Source: Tidjanibacter sp. (GTDB taxonomy: Bacteria > Bacteroidota > Bacteroidia > Bacteroidales > Rikenellaceae). From it: a DNA stretch of 22,355 nt. Below, one piece after another: positions 6,193-15,009 of this stretch (the stretch's first letter is position 1; each line of letters starts with the position of its first letter). A program made the position numbers and the translations under genes. The stretch is taken from the NCBI GenBank assembly GCA_017379955.1, contig JAFNVE010000165.1, positions 1-22,355 on the forward strand, written 5' to 3'. The notes under the pieces were generated by a model. That model was not told where the DNA came from. It saw only the letters and a program-made list of their open reading frames with translations, and did no database searches.

Positions 6193-7545
6193 ATGAAAAG
6201 AGTATTAACCATTGTGGCGTTCCTCTCGGCTTCGCTCTATCTGAGTGGATGTCACAGCAAGGGCAGTGCAGAGCACACCCACGATCACGAACACACTGAG
6301 GAGGTACACGACCACTCAGAGCACAACCACGAAGGCCACGACCACGCTGAGCACGACCACTCGCACGAGGGTCACGACCACACACACGCTGAGGAGGCAC
6401 ACAGCCACGAGGGTCACGACCACTCGGAGCACAACCACGAGGCTGAGCACAATCATAATCACGCTGAGGAGGCTCATGACCACAGCCACGAAGGTCACGA
6501 CCACGCCGAGGATGGTCACGACCACGCTGAAGAGGGTCACGACCACGCAGCGGGCGAGATTGTCTTCACCAAGGCACAGGCTGCAATGACCGACTTCAAG
6601 GTTGAGCCCGCAACCAAGGGTTTCTTCCGCACCACAATCAAGTGCAGCGGTGTTATCTCGGCTCCTCGCAGTCAGATTCAGATTGTAACCGCACCCGTAA
6701 GCGGTATTGTTCACTTTGCCGACAGCCGTCTGACCGAGAATACTCAGGTTAACAAGGGCAAAGCACTCTTCACAATCTCCTCCGCCACCATCTCTTCTGG
6801 AAATGAGGCTGCCAAGGCTGAGGCAGACCGCAACCGTTTGAAACCCCTCTACGACGACCGCCTTATCTCGCAGGGTGAGTGGCTGGCTGCCGAGCAGGAG
6901 TATCAGCGTGCGCTGGCAGAGTGGGAGCCCTACAAGAATAACACCGATGGCGACACTGCACTCTCGGCGCAGATTGGCGGTTACATTACCGACCTCTCGG
7001 TGAGCGAGGGCGACTTTGTGAGCGTTGGCACACCTATCGCCACTATCGTAGGTGGTGGCAAGAAGCAACTTGCAGTGAGTGTACCCCAGCGTTACTACTC
7101 GCTCCTGCCTACAATCAACGATGCACGTTTCAGCACCCCAATCTCTGAGGAGAACTACACAGTGAGCGCACTCGGTGGTGCAAAGAAGCAGAGCAGCACC
7201 TCGATTACCTCGGGCAGTACCCTTGTGGAAATGCTCTTCGAGTTCCCTGCGGGCAACTTCCCCGACGGCACATTTGCTGATGTAACCCTGCTCGGAGCAG
7301 AGCGTGGCGGTGTACTCACACTTCCCCTCTCGGCAATTACCGAGTCGCAGGGTCTTTACTATGTATATGTTCAGCTTGACGAGGAGTGCTATATGCGCAG
7401 AGAGGTACGCATTGGCGACGATGATGGCGAGCGTGTGGAGATTATCGCGGGCGTAGACCCAGGCGAGATGGTCGTAACACGCGGCGCAGTCAATGTAAAG
7501 ATGGCCTCCTTCTCGGGTGCTATTCCTCACAGTCACAGCCACTAA
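6193..7545 (+). CDS. Efflux RND periplasmic adaptor lipoprotein (CusB/HlyD family) with long His-rich N-terminus
   Basis: The 450-residue product is the membrane-fusion subunit linking the RND pump to the outer-membrane channel. A lipoprotein signal ends in LYLSGC, so Cys20 would be lipidated. Residues 28-118 are almost only His, Asp, Glu, Ala and Gly (34 His) in HEGHDH/AEEAH-like repeats, and the last residues are HSHSH. The adaptor body begins near 122, with barrel-sandwich/lipoyl parts around 150-178 and 260-290 (ISAPRSQIQIVTAPVSGIV, then GGYITDLSVSEGDFVSVGTPI). A short helical hairpin at about 203-247 separates them. The beta-barrel and membrane-proximal domains follow (VEMLFEFPAGNFPDGTFADV; VDPGEMVVTRG). 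Metal efflux is well supported by this tract; which metal is not. Confidence 0.93.
   Translation: MKRVLTIVAFLSASLYLSGCHSKGSAEHTHDHEHTEEVHDHSEHNHEGHDHAEHDHSHEGHDHTHAEEAHSHEGHDHSEHNHEAEHNHNHAEEAHDHSHEGHDHAEDGHDHAEEGHDHAAGEIVFTKAQAAMTDFKVEPATKGFFRTTIKCSGVISAPRSQIQIVTAPVSGIVHFADSRLTENTQVNKGKALFTISSATISSGNEAAKAEADRNRLKPLYDDRLISQGEWLAAEQEYQRALAEWEPYKNNTDGDTALSAQIGGYITDLSVSEGDFVSVGTPIATIVGGGKKQLAVSVPQRYYSLLPTINDARFSTPISEENYTVSALGGAKKQSSTSITSGSTLVEMLFEFPAGNFPDGTFADVTLLGAERGGVLTLPLSAITESQGLYYVYVQLDEECYMRREVRIGDDDGERVEIIAGVDPGEMVVTRGAVNVKMASFSGAIPHSHSH
6274..6546 (+). repeat. Degenerate in-frame repeat encoding the His/Asp/Glu tract of the adaptor
   Basis: Codons for residues 28-118 form an imperfect tandem array of CAC, GAC, GAG and GGT units. 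CACGAGGGTCACGACCAC occurs exactly at 6364-6381 and 6406-6423. Such DNA is prone to slippage, so tract length may vary between strains. Confidence 0.8.
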
Positions 7546-7559
7546 ACAGAGTGTAGGTT

Positions 7560-10500
7560 ATGCTTAACAAGATTATACGTTTCTCACTCGACAACCGTCT
7601 GATGGTGACGGTCGTGTCGTTGATTATAGCGGCGGCAGGCATCCTCTTTACTGCGCGTATGGAGGTTGATGTCTTCCCCGACCTTACCGCACCAACGGTG
7701 GTTGTTATGACCGAGGCGGGTGGTATGGCGACCGAGGAGGTCGAAAAGTTAGTAACCTTCCCCATCGAGACCGCGCTCAATGGTGCTACCGACGTGCGTC
7801 GTGTGCGTAGCCAGTCGAGCATGGGCTTCTCGGTGGTCTGGGTGGAGTTTGATTGGGGTACCAATATCTACACCGCCCGACAGATTGTATCGGAGCGTCT
7901 GGCTACCGTAGGCGAGAATCTTCCCCCAAGTGTTGGCCAGCCCGTACTTGGCCCTCAGTCCTCGATTATGGGCGAGATTTACATCATCGGTCTGACCTCA
8001 GGTGAGCAGACCTCAATGCAGGATTTGCGCACACTTGCCGATTGGACTATCCGTCCTCGCCTTCTCTCGCTGGGTGGCGTGGCTCAGGTATCTGTGATTG
8101 GCGGCGAGGAGAAGGAGTATCAGATTGTCGCCTCGCCTCGCAAGATGATGACCTATGATGTGTCGTTGCACGAGATTCTTGAAGCATCGCGCGGTATGAA
8201 TCTCAACACCTCGGGTGGCTCGCTCTATCGCTATGGCAATGAGTTCCTTATCCGTGGCAAGGTAGCAACCACCAATGTCGAGGAGATTGCTCGCGGCGTG
8301 GTTAAGATGGCACCCGACGGCACTCCCATAACCATTGGCGATGTGGCAGATGTGCGTATCGACAACCACGAGCCGAAGATTGGTACTGCATCGGTAGAGA
8401 CCGAGCCTTCGGTGTTGATTACCGTAACCAAGCAGCCCAACACAAACACTCTGGAACTCACCGAGTTATTAGACAGCACAATTGCCGATTTGAGCAACAC
8501 ACTCCCCGAGGATATCCGAGTTAAGACCGACATTTTCCGTCAGGCACGCTTTATCGAGAACTCCATTCAGAACGTATCGAAGGCTCTGTTGGAGGGTGCA
8601 ATATTTGTGGTGATTATCCTCTTCATCTTCCTGATGAATGCACGCGTAACAGCCGTTTCGCTTGTCGCACTCCCCTTGTCACTCCTGGTAGCAATTGTGG
8701 TATTGAAACTCTTCGGTCTGACTATCAACACAATGAGTCTTGGTGGTATGGCTATCGCTATCGGCTCACTCGTTGACGATGCGATTATCGACGTAGAAAA
8801 TGTATATAAACGTCTGCGCGAAAATCACGCCCTGCCAAAAGAGGAACGCAAGCCAACTCTTGAAGTGGTCTTTGAGGGCTCGAAGGAGATTCGTTCTTCG
8901 ATTGTCAGCGCAACACTGATTACAATTATCGCCTTTACTCCCCTCTTCTTCCTGAGTGGTATGGAGGGTCGTATGTTACGCCCGCTGGGTATCTCGTTTA
9001 TCGTGTCGCTCTTTGCTTCGCTTATCGTAGCGATGACCCTCACCCCCGTTATGTGTAGCGCAACACTCACCTCGGAGCGCGCACTCAAAAAGGGAGATAA
9101 GGAGTCGCCCGTTGCACTTTGGCTCAAACGAGTTTACCAACACGCCTTGGAGTGGGCTATGCGCCACAAGAGGGCTGTAATCTATACTATGGCAGGTCTG
9201 TTTGCAGGTGCACTGGTGCTCTTCACTACGTTTGGTAGTAGTTTCTTGCCCCCCTTCAATGAGGGCTCGCTCACCATCAACACCTCGCTTATGCCTGGTG
9301 TTTCGCTCGAAGAGTCGGACAAGGCAGGTCGTATGGTGGAGGAGATTCTGCTCACCATACCCGAGATTGAGACCGTTGCCCGCAAGACAGGTCGTGCACA
9401 TCTCGACGAGCACGCACTCGGCGTAAATGCCTGCGAGTTGGAGGCACCGTTTACCCTCACCGACCGTAGTCGTGATGAGTTCTTGGCGGATGTACGCGCA
9501 AGACTTGGTGAACTGAAAGGTGTAAATGTGGAGATTGGTCAGCCTATCTCGCACCGAATTGATGCAATGCTCTCGGGCACAAAGGCAAATATCGCTATCA
9601 AACTCTTTGGCGAAGACCTCAACCTGATGTTCCAACTCGCCGAGCAGATTAAGAACGAGATTGCGGACACTGAGGGTATTACCGACCTCGTGGTAGAGCA
9701 GCAGATTGAGCGTTCGGAGTTGCACATCACACCCCGTCGCGATATGCTTGCACGCCACGGCATTACCCTGCCTGAGTTTGCCGAGTTTGTCGAGGCCTCC
9801 CTCTCGGGTGACCACGTCGACAAGGTCTATGAGGGCAACCGCTCTTTCGACCTGACCGTAAAGGTTGACGGTAGCGACAAGGCGAGCACCGAGGATATCG
9901 GCAACCTGCTAATTCGTGGTATGGACGGCACCTGGGTACCTCTGGCAGAGGTGGCAGATATAACCTCCACATCGGGTCCCAACAGCGTTTCGCGCGAAAA
10001 CGTAAAGCGTAAAGTGGTTGTTTCGGCCAATGTGGTCGGTGGCGACCTGGGTGGCGCTGTTGCATCTATCCGCGAGCAGATTGAGGAGAATATCGCACTC
10101 CCCGAGGATTATTATGTAGAGTATGGCGGTCAGTTCGAGAGCCAGCAGAACGCCTCGCGTGTGCTGATGTTGGCATCACTTGCAGCACTCATCATCATCT
10201 TCATCCTTCTTGTTCAGGAGTTCCGCAAGGTACGTCTGGCAGGTATGGTGTTGCTCAACCTCCCGCTGGCAATGATTGGCGGTGTGGCAAGCATAGGTCT
10301 TACCTCGGGAGTGGTTAGTATCCCCTCGATTATCGGTTTTATCTCGCTGCTTGGTATTGCGGTGCGTAACGGTATTCTGCTCGTGTCGCACTATGAGCAG
10401 TTGCGCAAGGATGGTATGGGCCTCTATGATAGTGTAATTCGTGGCTCACTCGACCGACTGAATCCTATTTTGATGACCTCACTCACCTCGGCACTTGCAC

Positions 10501-10670
10501 TTATCCCTCTGGCTCTGGGTGGTGATGTACCGGGCAATGAGATTCAAAGCCCTATGGCGCAGGTAATTTTGGGTGGTCTTATCAGCTCTACCCTGCTCAA
10601 CGGCTTTGTAATCCCCGCAATGTATCTGTTGTTGAATCGTAAAGAAGAGAGTAAGTTATGCGAAGAGTAA
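7560..10670 (+). CDS. Heavy-metal efflux RND permease (CusA/CzcA family)
   Basis: This 1036-residue inner-membrane proton antiporter has the RND plan: TM1 at about 10-31, a large periplasmic loop, TM2-6 at about 340-500, a second loop, and TM8-12 at about 866-1026. Transmembrane helix 4 reads GSLVDDAIIDVEN (402-414) with the acidic residues of the heavy-metal subfamily proton relay. DVFPDL (37-42), GGVAQV (172-177) and GFISLLGIAVRNGILL (926-941) are typical. The segment matching the CusA methionine pathway reads GVNACELEAP (621-630) instead of a Met-containing one, so copper/silver specificity is not supported. The gene begins 14 bases after the adaptor and overlaps the next gene by 13 bases. 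Alternative substrates are Zn, Co, Ni or Cd. Confidence 0.95.
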   Translation: MLNKIIRFSLDNRLMVTVVSLIIAAAGILFTARMEVDVFPDLTAPTVVVMTEAGGMATEEVEKLVTFPIETALNGATDVRRVRSQSSMGFSVVWVEFDWGTNIYTARQIVSERLATVGENLPPSVGQPVLGPQSSIMGEIYIIGLTSGEQTSMQDLRTLADWTIRPRLLSLGGVAQVSVIGGEEKEYQIVASPRKMMTYDVSLHEILEASRGMNLNTSGGSLYRYGNEFLIRGKVATTNVEEIARGVVKMAPDGTPITIGDVADVRIDNHEPKIGTASVETEPSVLITVTKQPNTNTLELTELLDSTIADLSNTLPEDIRVKTDIFRQARFIENSIQNVSKALLEGAIFVVIILFIFLMNARVTAVSLVALPLSLLVAIVVLKLFGLTINTMSLGGMAIAIGSLVDDAIIDVENVYKRLRENHALPKEERKPTLEVVFEGSKEIRSSIVSATLITIIAFTPLFFLSGMEGRMLRPLGISFIVSLFASLIVAMTLTPVMCSATLTSERALKKGDKESPVALWLKRVYQHALEWAMRHKRAVIYTMAGLFAGALVLFTTFGSSFLPPFNEGSLTINTSLMPGVSLEESDKAGRMVEEILLTIPEIETVARKTGRAHLDEHALGVNACELEAPFTLTDRSRDEFLADVRARLGELKGVNVEIGQPISHRIDAMLSGTKANIAIKLFGEDLNLMFQLAEQIKNEIADTEGITDLVVEQQIERSELHITPRRDMLARHGITLPEFAEFVEASLSGDHVDKVYEGNRSFDLTVKVDGSDKASTEDIGNLLIRGMDGTWVPLAEVADITSTSGPNSVSRENVKRKVVVSANVVGGDLGGAVASIREQIEENIALPEDYYVEYGGQFESQQNASRVLMLASLAALIIIFILLVQEFRKVRLAGMVLLNLPLAMIGGVASIGLTSGVVSIPSIIGFISLLGIAVRNGILLVSHYEQLRKDGMGLYDSVIRGSLDRLNPILMTSLTSALALIPLALGGDVPGNEIQSPMAQVILGGLISSTLLNGFVIPAMYLLLNRKEESKLCEE

Positions 10671-11830
10671 TTCTCACCATATCGGCACTTGTTATCGCAG
10701 CGGTAACGAGTGCTCAGACCCCTATGACCGACTTTTTGAAGTTGGTAGAGGAGAACAACCCCACCCTCCACGCAGCAAGTGAGGCAGCCTCAGCCGAGGA
10801 GTATGCTGCCACGGCAAGCAACAACCTCTCCGACCCACATGTGGGCTTTGAGTATGGCTGGAACGCCCCCTCGGAGAGTGGTAGCGAAACAGGTATCTCG
10901 GTAAGTCAGGAGTTCGACTTCCCCACTGCCTACATCAACCGTAGCCGAGTGGCACAGAGCCGCACCGCGACAGCGTGGAACAACTACGCCGCCCTGCGCT
11001 CGGAAATACTCTTGGAAGCACAGATGGCCTATATGGAGTATGTAACCACCCAGCAGACCCTCGCCCTCAAAGAGGAGCAGGCAGAGCACTCAGAGCGTGC
11101 AGCAGAGATTTTTGCACAGATGGCAAAGAGTGGCGAAGTATCGCTCCCCGACCTGAGCAAGGCACGCCACGCCGCTATCTCGGCTCGTGAGGCGGTGGTT
11201 ATGACCTCGCTCGAACTTGCCGACAAGGGTGCTTCGCTCCGCACTCTCACAGGCGGACAGAACATCACCCCTACCGATTACACTGCAAGCCCCGTAAAGA
11301 GTCTGGATGAGATGACAGCCATCTATTTGGCCGAAGCCCCCACCCTGCAAGCGGCAAAGTCGCGCCTCGGAGCAGCAAGTGCCGAGTTGAAGGTTGAGAA
11401 GAGTATGGCACTGCCCAAGTTCTCGGTGGGCTACACCACCAAGCAGGCGAGTGGCGGAGCAAAGGTCAACGCTATCTCGTCGGGTATCTCTATTCCCATC
11501 TTCTCCTCACGCGCCACAGTCAAACGTGCCGCAGCAGAGGAGCGCGCCGCATCGGCAGAGCTGAGAGCGGTAGAGGTTGAGGTAATCGCTGAGTTGGAGT
11601 CGCTCTATGAGCAACTTGATATTATCAACGCAACCCTCGGCTCGATCGAAGAGATGTTTGGCGATGACAACTACCCCGCTATGCTGGGTCGTCTGTTGCA
11701 GAGTGGCGAGATTGGGGCAGTGGAGTACTTCTCCGAACTCGGCTCTTACTACGACGCCCAAGAGTCTATTCTGCGTCTGCAACTCGAATACGACAAGATT
11801 ACGGCTCAAATAAATATGATCTATTTATAG
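10658..11830 (+). CDS. TolC family outer-membrane efflux channel
   Basis: The 390-residue product has a cleavable signal peptide (MRRVILTISALVIAAVTSA, 1-19). Long alpha-helical repeats follow in two halves (about 24-215 and 216-390). Family marks are the VEENNPTLHAA start, a beta-strand part (DPHVGFEYGW...GISVSQEFDF) and its second-half counterpart (PKFSVGYTTK...SGISIPIF). It is rather short for an outer-membrane factor. It forms the exit duct of the tripartite pump. Its ATG lies inside the end of the permease gene (13-base overlap), which indicates translational coupling. A strong terminator follows 13 bases after the stop. Confidence 0.93.
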   Translation: MRRVILTISALVIAAVTSAQTPMTDFLKLVEENNPTLHAASEAASAEEYAATASNNLSDPHVGFEYGWNAPSESGSETGISVSQEFDFPTAYINRSRVAQSRTATAWNNYAALRSEILLEAQMAYMEYVTTQQTLALKEEQAEHSERAAEIFAQMAKSGEVSLPDLSKARHAAISAREAVVMTSLELADKGASLRTLTGGQNITPTDYTASPVKSLDEMTAIYLAEAPTLQAAKSRLGAASAELKVEKSMALPKFSVGYTTKQASGGAKVNAISSGISIPIFSSRATVKRAAAEERAASAELRAVEVEVIAELESLYEQLDIINATLGSIEEMFGDDNYPAMLGRLLQSGEIGAVEYFSELGSYYDAQESILRLQLEYDKITAQINMIYL

Positions 11831-11842
11831 CAGCTGCAAACC

Positions 11843-11884
11843 AAACAGAGAGAGGAAACCACATTGGTTTCCTCTCTCTGTTTT
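11843..11884. terminator. Strong bidirectional terminator between the efflux operon and pepD
   Basis: A 16-bp perfect stem pairs 11846-11861 with 11865-11880 around a 3-base loop. It is flanked by AAA on the left and TTTT on the right. It serves the TolC-like gene (plus) and pepD (minus), whose stops are 13 and 19 bases away. Confidence 0.9.
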
Positions 11885-11902
11885 ATATTGTATATAAATC
11901 CT

Positions 11903-13339
11903 TTACAACTTTTCAAGCAGTGCAGTGAGCAGTCGCCAGAACTTATCAACCGAAGCAATCTCCAATCGCTCGTCAGGCGAGTGAACACCACGAAGAGTAG
12001 GGCCAAAAGACACCATATCCAACTGAGGATATTTCTCCAAGAAGAGGCCACACTCCAAGCCTGCGTGAATCGCTCTCACCTTAGGCTCGGTAGCAAACAA
12101 CTCCTTGTAGCACTCAACGGTGGCAGCCACAAGTGCGCTATCGGGATTGGGCTCCCAGCCGGGATAGCCCTCGCCGTGTTTAACTTCGCCACCTGCAAGG
12201 GTAAATACAGCACCAACACTCTGAGCAGCAGCCCACTTGGCACTCTCCACCGAGGAGCGTTGCGAGAGAGTAACCACAATCTCACCCTCCGCAGGCATCT
12301 TCACCGAAGCCAAGTTGGTCGACGTTTCAACCAAACCGGGCATTGTGCGACTCATCTCCAGCACACCATTGGGGCAACCGAGAATCGAAAGCACAATTTT
12401 GTTCATCACCTCAGCGTCAACCACCTTCTCAGGTGCATCGGCAGGCTCAAACGAGTAGCAGAGGTCAGAATCGGTGTGGCGCAACTCCGCCTTGCACATA
12501 TCGCCCACAAGACTCATCTGCACCATCAGCGACTCCTCGGGCACACCAACCAGAGCAGTGGCCTCGCGAGGAATAGCATTGCGAAGGTTTCCGCCATCAA
12601 TCTGAGCCACAACAAGTTTCGGGCCACCTGCTTTCAGCATACGAGCCATAATCTTGTTGGAGTTACCCAAACCATCGTCGATATTATCGCCAGAGTGACC
12701 ACCCTTCAAGCCACCTATACTGAGCCTATACCAAATATAATCTGCGGGAGCGGGCTTAGGCTCATAGTGGAAGCGAACAACGGTATCTACACCGCCCGCA
12801 CAACCAATAAAGAGTTCACCCTCATCCTCCGAGTCGAGATTAATCAGGTACTTGCCGCCAAGCATATCATCTGCCAAGCCGAAAGCACCTGTCAAACCTG
12901 TCTCTTCGTCAACGGTAAAGAGTGCCTCAATAGCAGGGTGGCGGAGTGTATCATCAAGAAGTACAGCCAATTGTGCAGCCATACCAATACCGCAGTCTGC
13001 TCCGAGAGTAGTACCCTCAGCCTTCACCCAACCCTCCTCAATTCGGGTACGGATAGGCTCGGTGAGGAAGTCGAAATCGACTGCCGAATTCTTCTCGCAA
13101 ACCATATCCATATGGCTCTGCAAAACCACTGTCGGGTGGTTTTCGTAACCCTCGGTTACGGGTTTGCGGATAACGATATTTCCTGTCGAGTCCTCCTTCC
13201 ACTCAAAGGCGTGAGAGGTGGCGAAATCACGCAACCAAGCGCGAATCTGCTCTTCGTGTTTCGAGGGTCGGGGAACTCGGGTAATCTGGTCAAACATCTC
13301 CCAAATGAGAGATGGTGTAAGTGTAGTCAAATCAGCCAT
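11903..13339 (-). CDS. pepD: Cytosolic beta-Ala-His/Xaa-His dipeptidase (aminoacyl-histidine dipeptidase, M20 family)
   Basis: The 478-residue metallopeptidase splits Xaa-His and related dipeptides in the cytoplasm. The di-zinc site is complete: His76 in LQSHMDMV (with Asp78), Asp115 in LGADCGIG, the catalytic Glu145 and ligand Glu146 in VDEETG, Asp169 in INLDSEDE, and His453 in RGVHSPDE. The spacing agrees with the PepD type of M20. The lid/dimerisation domain starts near 205 with GGLKGGHSGDNI. The start MADLTTLTPSLIWEMF is standard. The gene is single, with its own promoter, and converges on the efflux operon. A very long open frame on the opposite strand is a codon-bias shadow. Confidence 0.95.
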   Translation of the reverse strand: MADLTTLTPSLIWEMFDQITRVPRPSKHEEQIRAWLRDFATSHAFEWKEDSTGNIVIRKPVTEGYENHPTVVLQSHMDMVCEKNSAVDFDFLTEPIRTRIEEGWVKAEGTTLGADCGIGMAAQLAVLLDDTLRHPAIEALFTVDEETGLTGAFGLADDMLGGKYLINLDSEDEGELFIGCAGGVDTVVRFHYEPKPAPADYIWYRLSIGGLKGGHSGDNIDDGLGNSNKIMARMLKAGGPKLVVAQIDGGNLRNAIPREATALVGVPEESLMVQMSLVGDMCKAELRHTDSDLCYSFEPADAPEKVVDAEVMNKIVLSILGCPNGVLEMSRTMPGLVETSTNLASVKMPAEGEIVVTLSQRSSVESAKWAAAQSVGAVFTLAGGEVKHGEGYPGWEPNPDSALVAATVECYKELFATEPKVRAIHAGLECGLFLEKYPQLDMVSFGPTLRGVHSPDERLEIASVDKFWRLLTALLEKL

Positions 13340-13367
13340 TTTTGCAATGTTGTTAATTAAATTTTCG

Positions 13368-13399
13368 TAAAATTAATAAAAAGTGCTCTTTCGGTCAAC
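13368..13399 (-). promoter_or_regulatory. Promoter of pepD
   Basis: On the minus strand, GTTG (plus 13396-13399) lies 20 bases before TAATTTTA (plus 13368-13375), a 7/8 match to TAnnTTTG. The leader is about 25 bases. Confidence 0.4.
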
Positions 13400-13408
13400 T
13401 CTTTTTCT

Positions 13409-13416
13409 TATTTTTG
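13409..13416 (+). promoter_or_regulatory. -7 promoter box of ispF
   Basis: TATTTTTG matches TAnnTTTG perfectly, 40 bases before the ispF ATG. No clean TTTG stands at the expected -33 position. Confidence 0.45.
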
Positions 13417-13456
13417 TACTCCGAAAACATTTTTACTCACAAATAAGCAAATCAAG

Positions 13457-13945
13457 ATGTTCCCATTTAGAGTTGGTCACGGCTACGATGTTCACGTTCT
13501 CCAAGAGGGTTTGCGTCTGCGTATCGGCGGAGTGGATATCCCTCATACTCACGGTTTTGTAGCACACTCAGATGGCGATGTATTGATTCACGCTCTGTGC
13601 GATGCACTGCTCGGAGCGGCGGCTCTTGGGGATATTGGTCTGCACTTCCCCGACACTGCTGGTGAGTGGAAGGGTATCGACAGCCGAATCTTGCTCCGCA
13701 AGGTGGTTTCTCTGCTTGCTAATGAGGGTTACCAGGTGGGAAATGTCGACTGCACGGTGATTGCGCAAGCCCCCAAACTCCGCCCCCACATCGACACAAT
13801 GCGTGCCACACTTGCCGAGGATTTGGGGATTGAGGTAGGCGCAGTTTCGGTCAAGGCCACCACGACCGAGAAACTTGGTTTTACGGGTCGCAAAGAGGGT
13901 ATAGCAGCAGAGGCTGTGGTGCTTATCAGCCAAGTGGGCAAGTAG
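13457..13945 (+). CDS. ispF: 2-C-methyl-D-erythritol 2,4-cyclodiphosphate synthase
   Basis: The 162-residue enzyme of the non-mevalonate (MEP) isoprenoid pathway cyclises CDP-methylerythritol 2-phosphate to MEcPP with release of CMP. The zinc ligands Asp11 and His13 (GHGYDVH) and His45 ([12 protein letters not shown]) are visible, as are AHSDGD (36-41) and the C-terminal [19 protein letters not shown]. The length is standard. It has its own promoter and a terminator, and so is a separate unit just ahead of the dcw cluster. Its presence implies the MEP route, which also supplies the undecaprenyl carrier used by MraY. Confidence 0.97.
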   Translation: MFPFRVGHGYDVHVLQEGLRLRIGGVDIPHTHGFVAHSDGDVLIHALCDALLGAAALGDIGLHFPDTAGEWKGIDSRILLRKVVSLLANEGYQVGNVDCTVIAQAPKLRPHIDTMRATLAEDLGIEVGAVSVKATTTEKLGFTGRKEGIAAEAVVLISQVGK

Positions 13946-14006
13946 TTGAGTTTCGTACAGATAGATAGACAACAGAATATATTTACATTTTACATATAAT
14001 TTTTAG

Positions 14007-14038
14007 AAGTTCCGATAGCGAAAAATCGGAACTTTTTT
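14007..14038 (+). terminator. Terminator of ispF
   Basis: AAGTTCCGAT (14007-14016) pairs with ATCGGAACTT (14025-14034) around an 8-base loop, and the T-run continues to 14038. Confidence 0.85.
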
Positions 14039-14040
14039 CG

Positions 14041-14071
14041 TACCTTTACAAAGTATTTTATACTTTGTAAA
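14041..14071 (+). promoter_or_regulatory. Promoter box and 11-bp inverted repeat before rsmH
   Basis: TACCTTTA (14041-14048) is a 7/8 match to the -7 box. TTTACAAAGTA (14045-14055) and TACTTTGTAAA (14061-14071) form a perfect inverted repeat with loop TTTTA, ending one base before the ATG. It overlaps the likely transcription start and may act as an operator or leader hairpin. No -33 element was identified, as that region is the ispF terminator. Confidence 0.45.
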
Positions 14072-14072
14072 A

Positions 14073-14996
14073 ATGGCTCAACCATACCACATACCCGCAC
14101 TTGCAACAGAGTGCATTGAAGGGCTTGAAATAAAGCCCGATGGCCGTTATGCCGACCTCACTTTTGGCGGTGGCGGACACTCGCGCCTTATCCTCTCGGC
14201 ACTTGGTGAGGAGGGCAGACTCTACGCCTTTGACCAAGATGCAGATGCCAAGGCAGGCATCCCCGACGATGACAGACTAATCTTCATCGAGAGCAACTTC
14301 AAGCATCTGCGCTCGCAGTTGCGACTGAGGGGCGTGGGTAACAACCCCGAGGAGGATGGTTTGGACGGCATACTTGCCGACCTTGGTGTATCGTTCCACC
14401 ACTTCGACACCCCCGAGCGAGGTTTCTCGTTCCGTTTCAGCGGTGCGCTCGATATGCGTATGAATGCTCGCGGAGAGTTCTCGGCAACCGACCTTATCAA
14501 TACCTACTCGGCAGAGCAGTTGGCAGATATCTTCAAACAATATGGCGAATTGGAGACGACCTACAAGATTGCTTCGTGCATTGTCCGCGCAAGAGAGCAG
14601 GCCCCAATCACCACCACCGAGGGACTGATTGCAGCCGTTGAGCCTTGCACCCCAAAGAAGGATGCCAACAAGTTCCTCACCAAACTCTTCCAGGCCCTGC
14701 GCATTGAGGTAAATGGCGAGATGGAGGCACTCAAAATGGCACTCGAACAGAGCTTGAAGGTATTGCGCCCAGGTGGAGTCCTGGCAGTAATCTCCTACCA
14801 CTCGCTTGAAGACCGACTGGTGAAGAACTTCTTCCGCTCAGGCAATTTCTCGGGTGCGATTGAGAAAGATTTCTACGGCCGAGCAACTACTCCGTGGGAG
14901 CAGGTAACCCGCAAAGCGATTGCACCATCGGCCGAGGAGGTAGAGCGCAACCCCCGCTCACGAAGTGCCAAACTGCGCATAGCACGCAAACTTTAA
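14073..14996 (+). CDS. rsmH: 16S rRNA (cytosine1402-N4)-methyltransferase RsmH (MraW)
   Basis: The 307-residue SAM-dependent enzyme methylates N4 of C1402 in the ribosomal P site. Motifs run in the expected order: YHIPALATE at the start, SAM motif I DLTFGGGGHSRLIL (27-41), the acidic motif AFDQDADA (53-60), LADLGVSFHHFDTPERGFSF, LDMRMN, then ISYHSLEDRLVKNFF and the C-terminal NPRSRSAKLRIARKL. The start codon agrees with the family. It is the first dcw gene here; mraZ, which often precedes it, is missing. The FtsL-like gene follows after 13 bases. Confidence 0.97.
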   Translation: MAQPYHIPALATECIEGLEIKPDGRYADLTFGGGGHSRLILSALGEEGRLYAFDQDADAKAGIPDDDRLIFIESNFKHLRSQLRLRGVGNNPEEDGLDGILADLGVSFHHFDTPERGFSFRFSGALDMRMNARGEFSATDLINTYSAEQLADIFKQYGELETTYKIASCIVRAREQAPITTTEGLIAAVEPCTPKKDANKFLTKLFQALRIEVNGEMEALKMALEQSLKVLRPGGVLAVISYHSLEDRLVKNFFRSGNFSGAIEKDFYGRATTPWEQVTRKAIAPSAEEVERNPRSRSAKLRIARKL

Positions 14997-15009
14997 GAGA
15001 AAAAAGAAG

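Noticed and set aside
6316..7542. 408-codon minus-strand frame opposite the adaptor
   Set aside because: Its C-terminal Val/Leu-rich repeats are simply the complement of the His/Asp codon array; there is no promoter or homologous look.
5639..11830. Naming the pump CusCBA (copper/silver)
   Set aside because: The Met pathway typical of CusA is not seen and no copper-specific regulator is nearby, so the metal is left open.
11864..13360. 498-codon open frame on the plus strand opposite pepD
   Set aside because: pepD has every M20 metal ligand and a normal start. The antisense product is low in family-like features and rich in Ser, His and Asn, as expected from reading a biased gene backwards.
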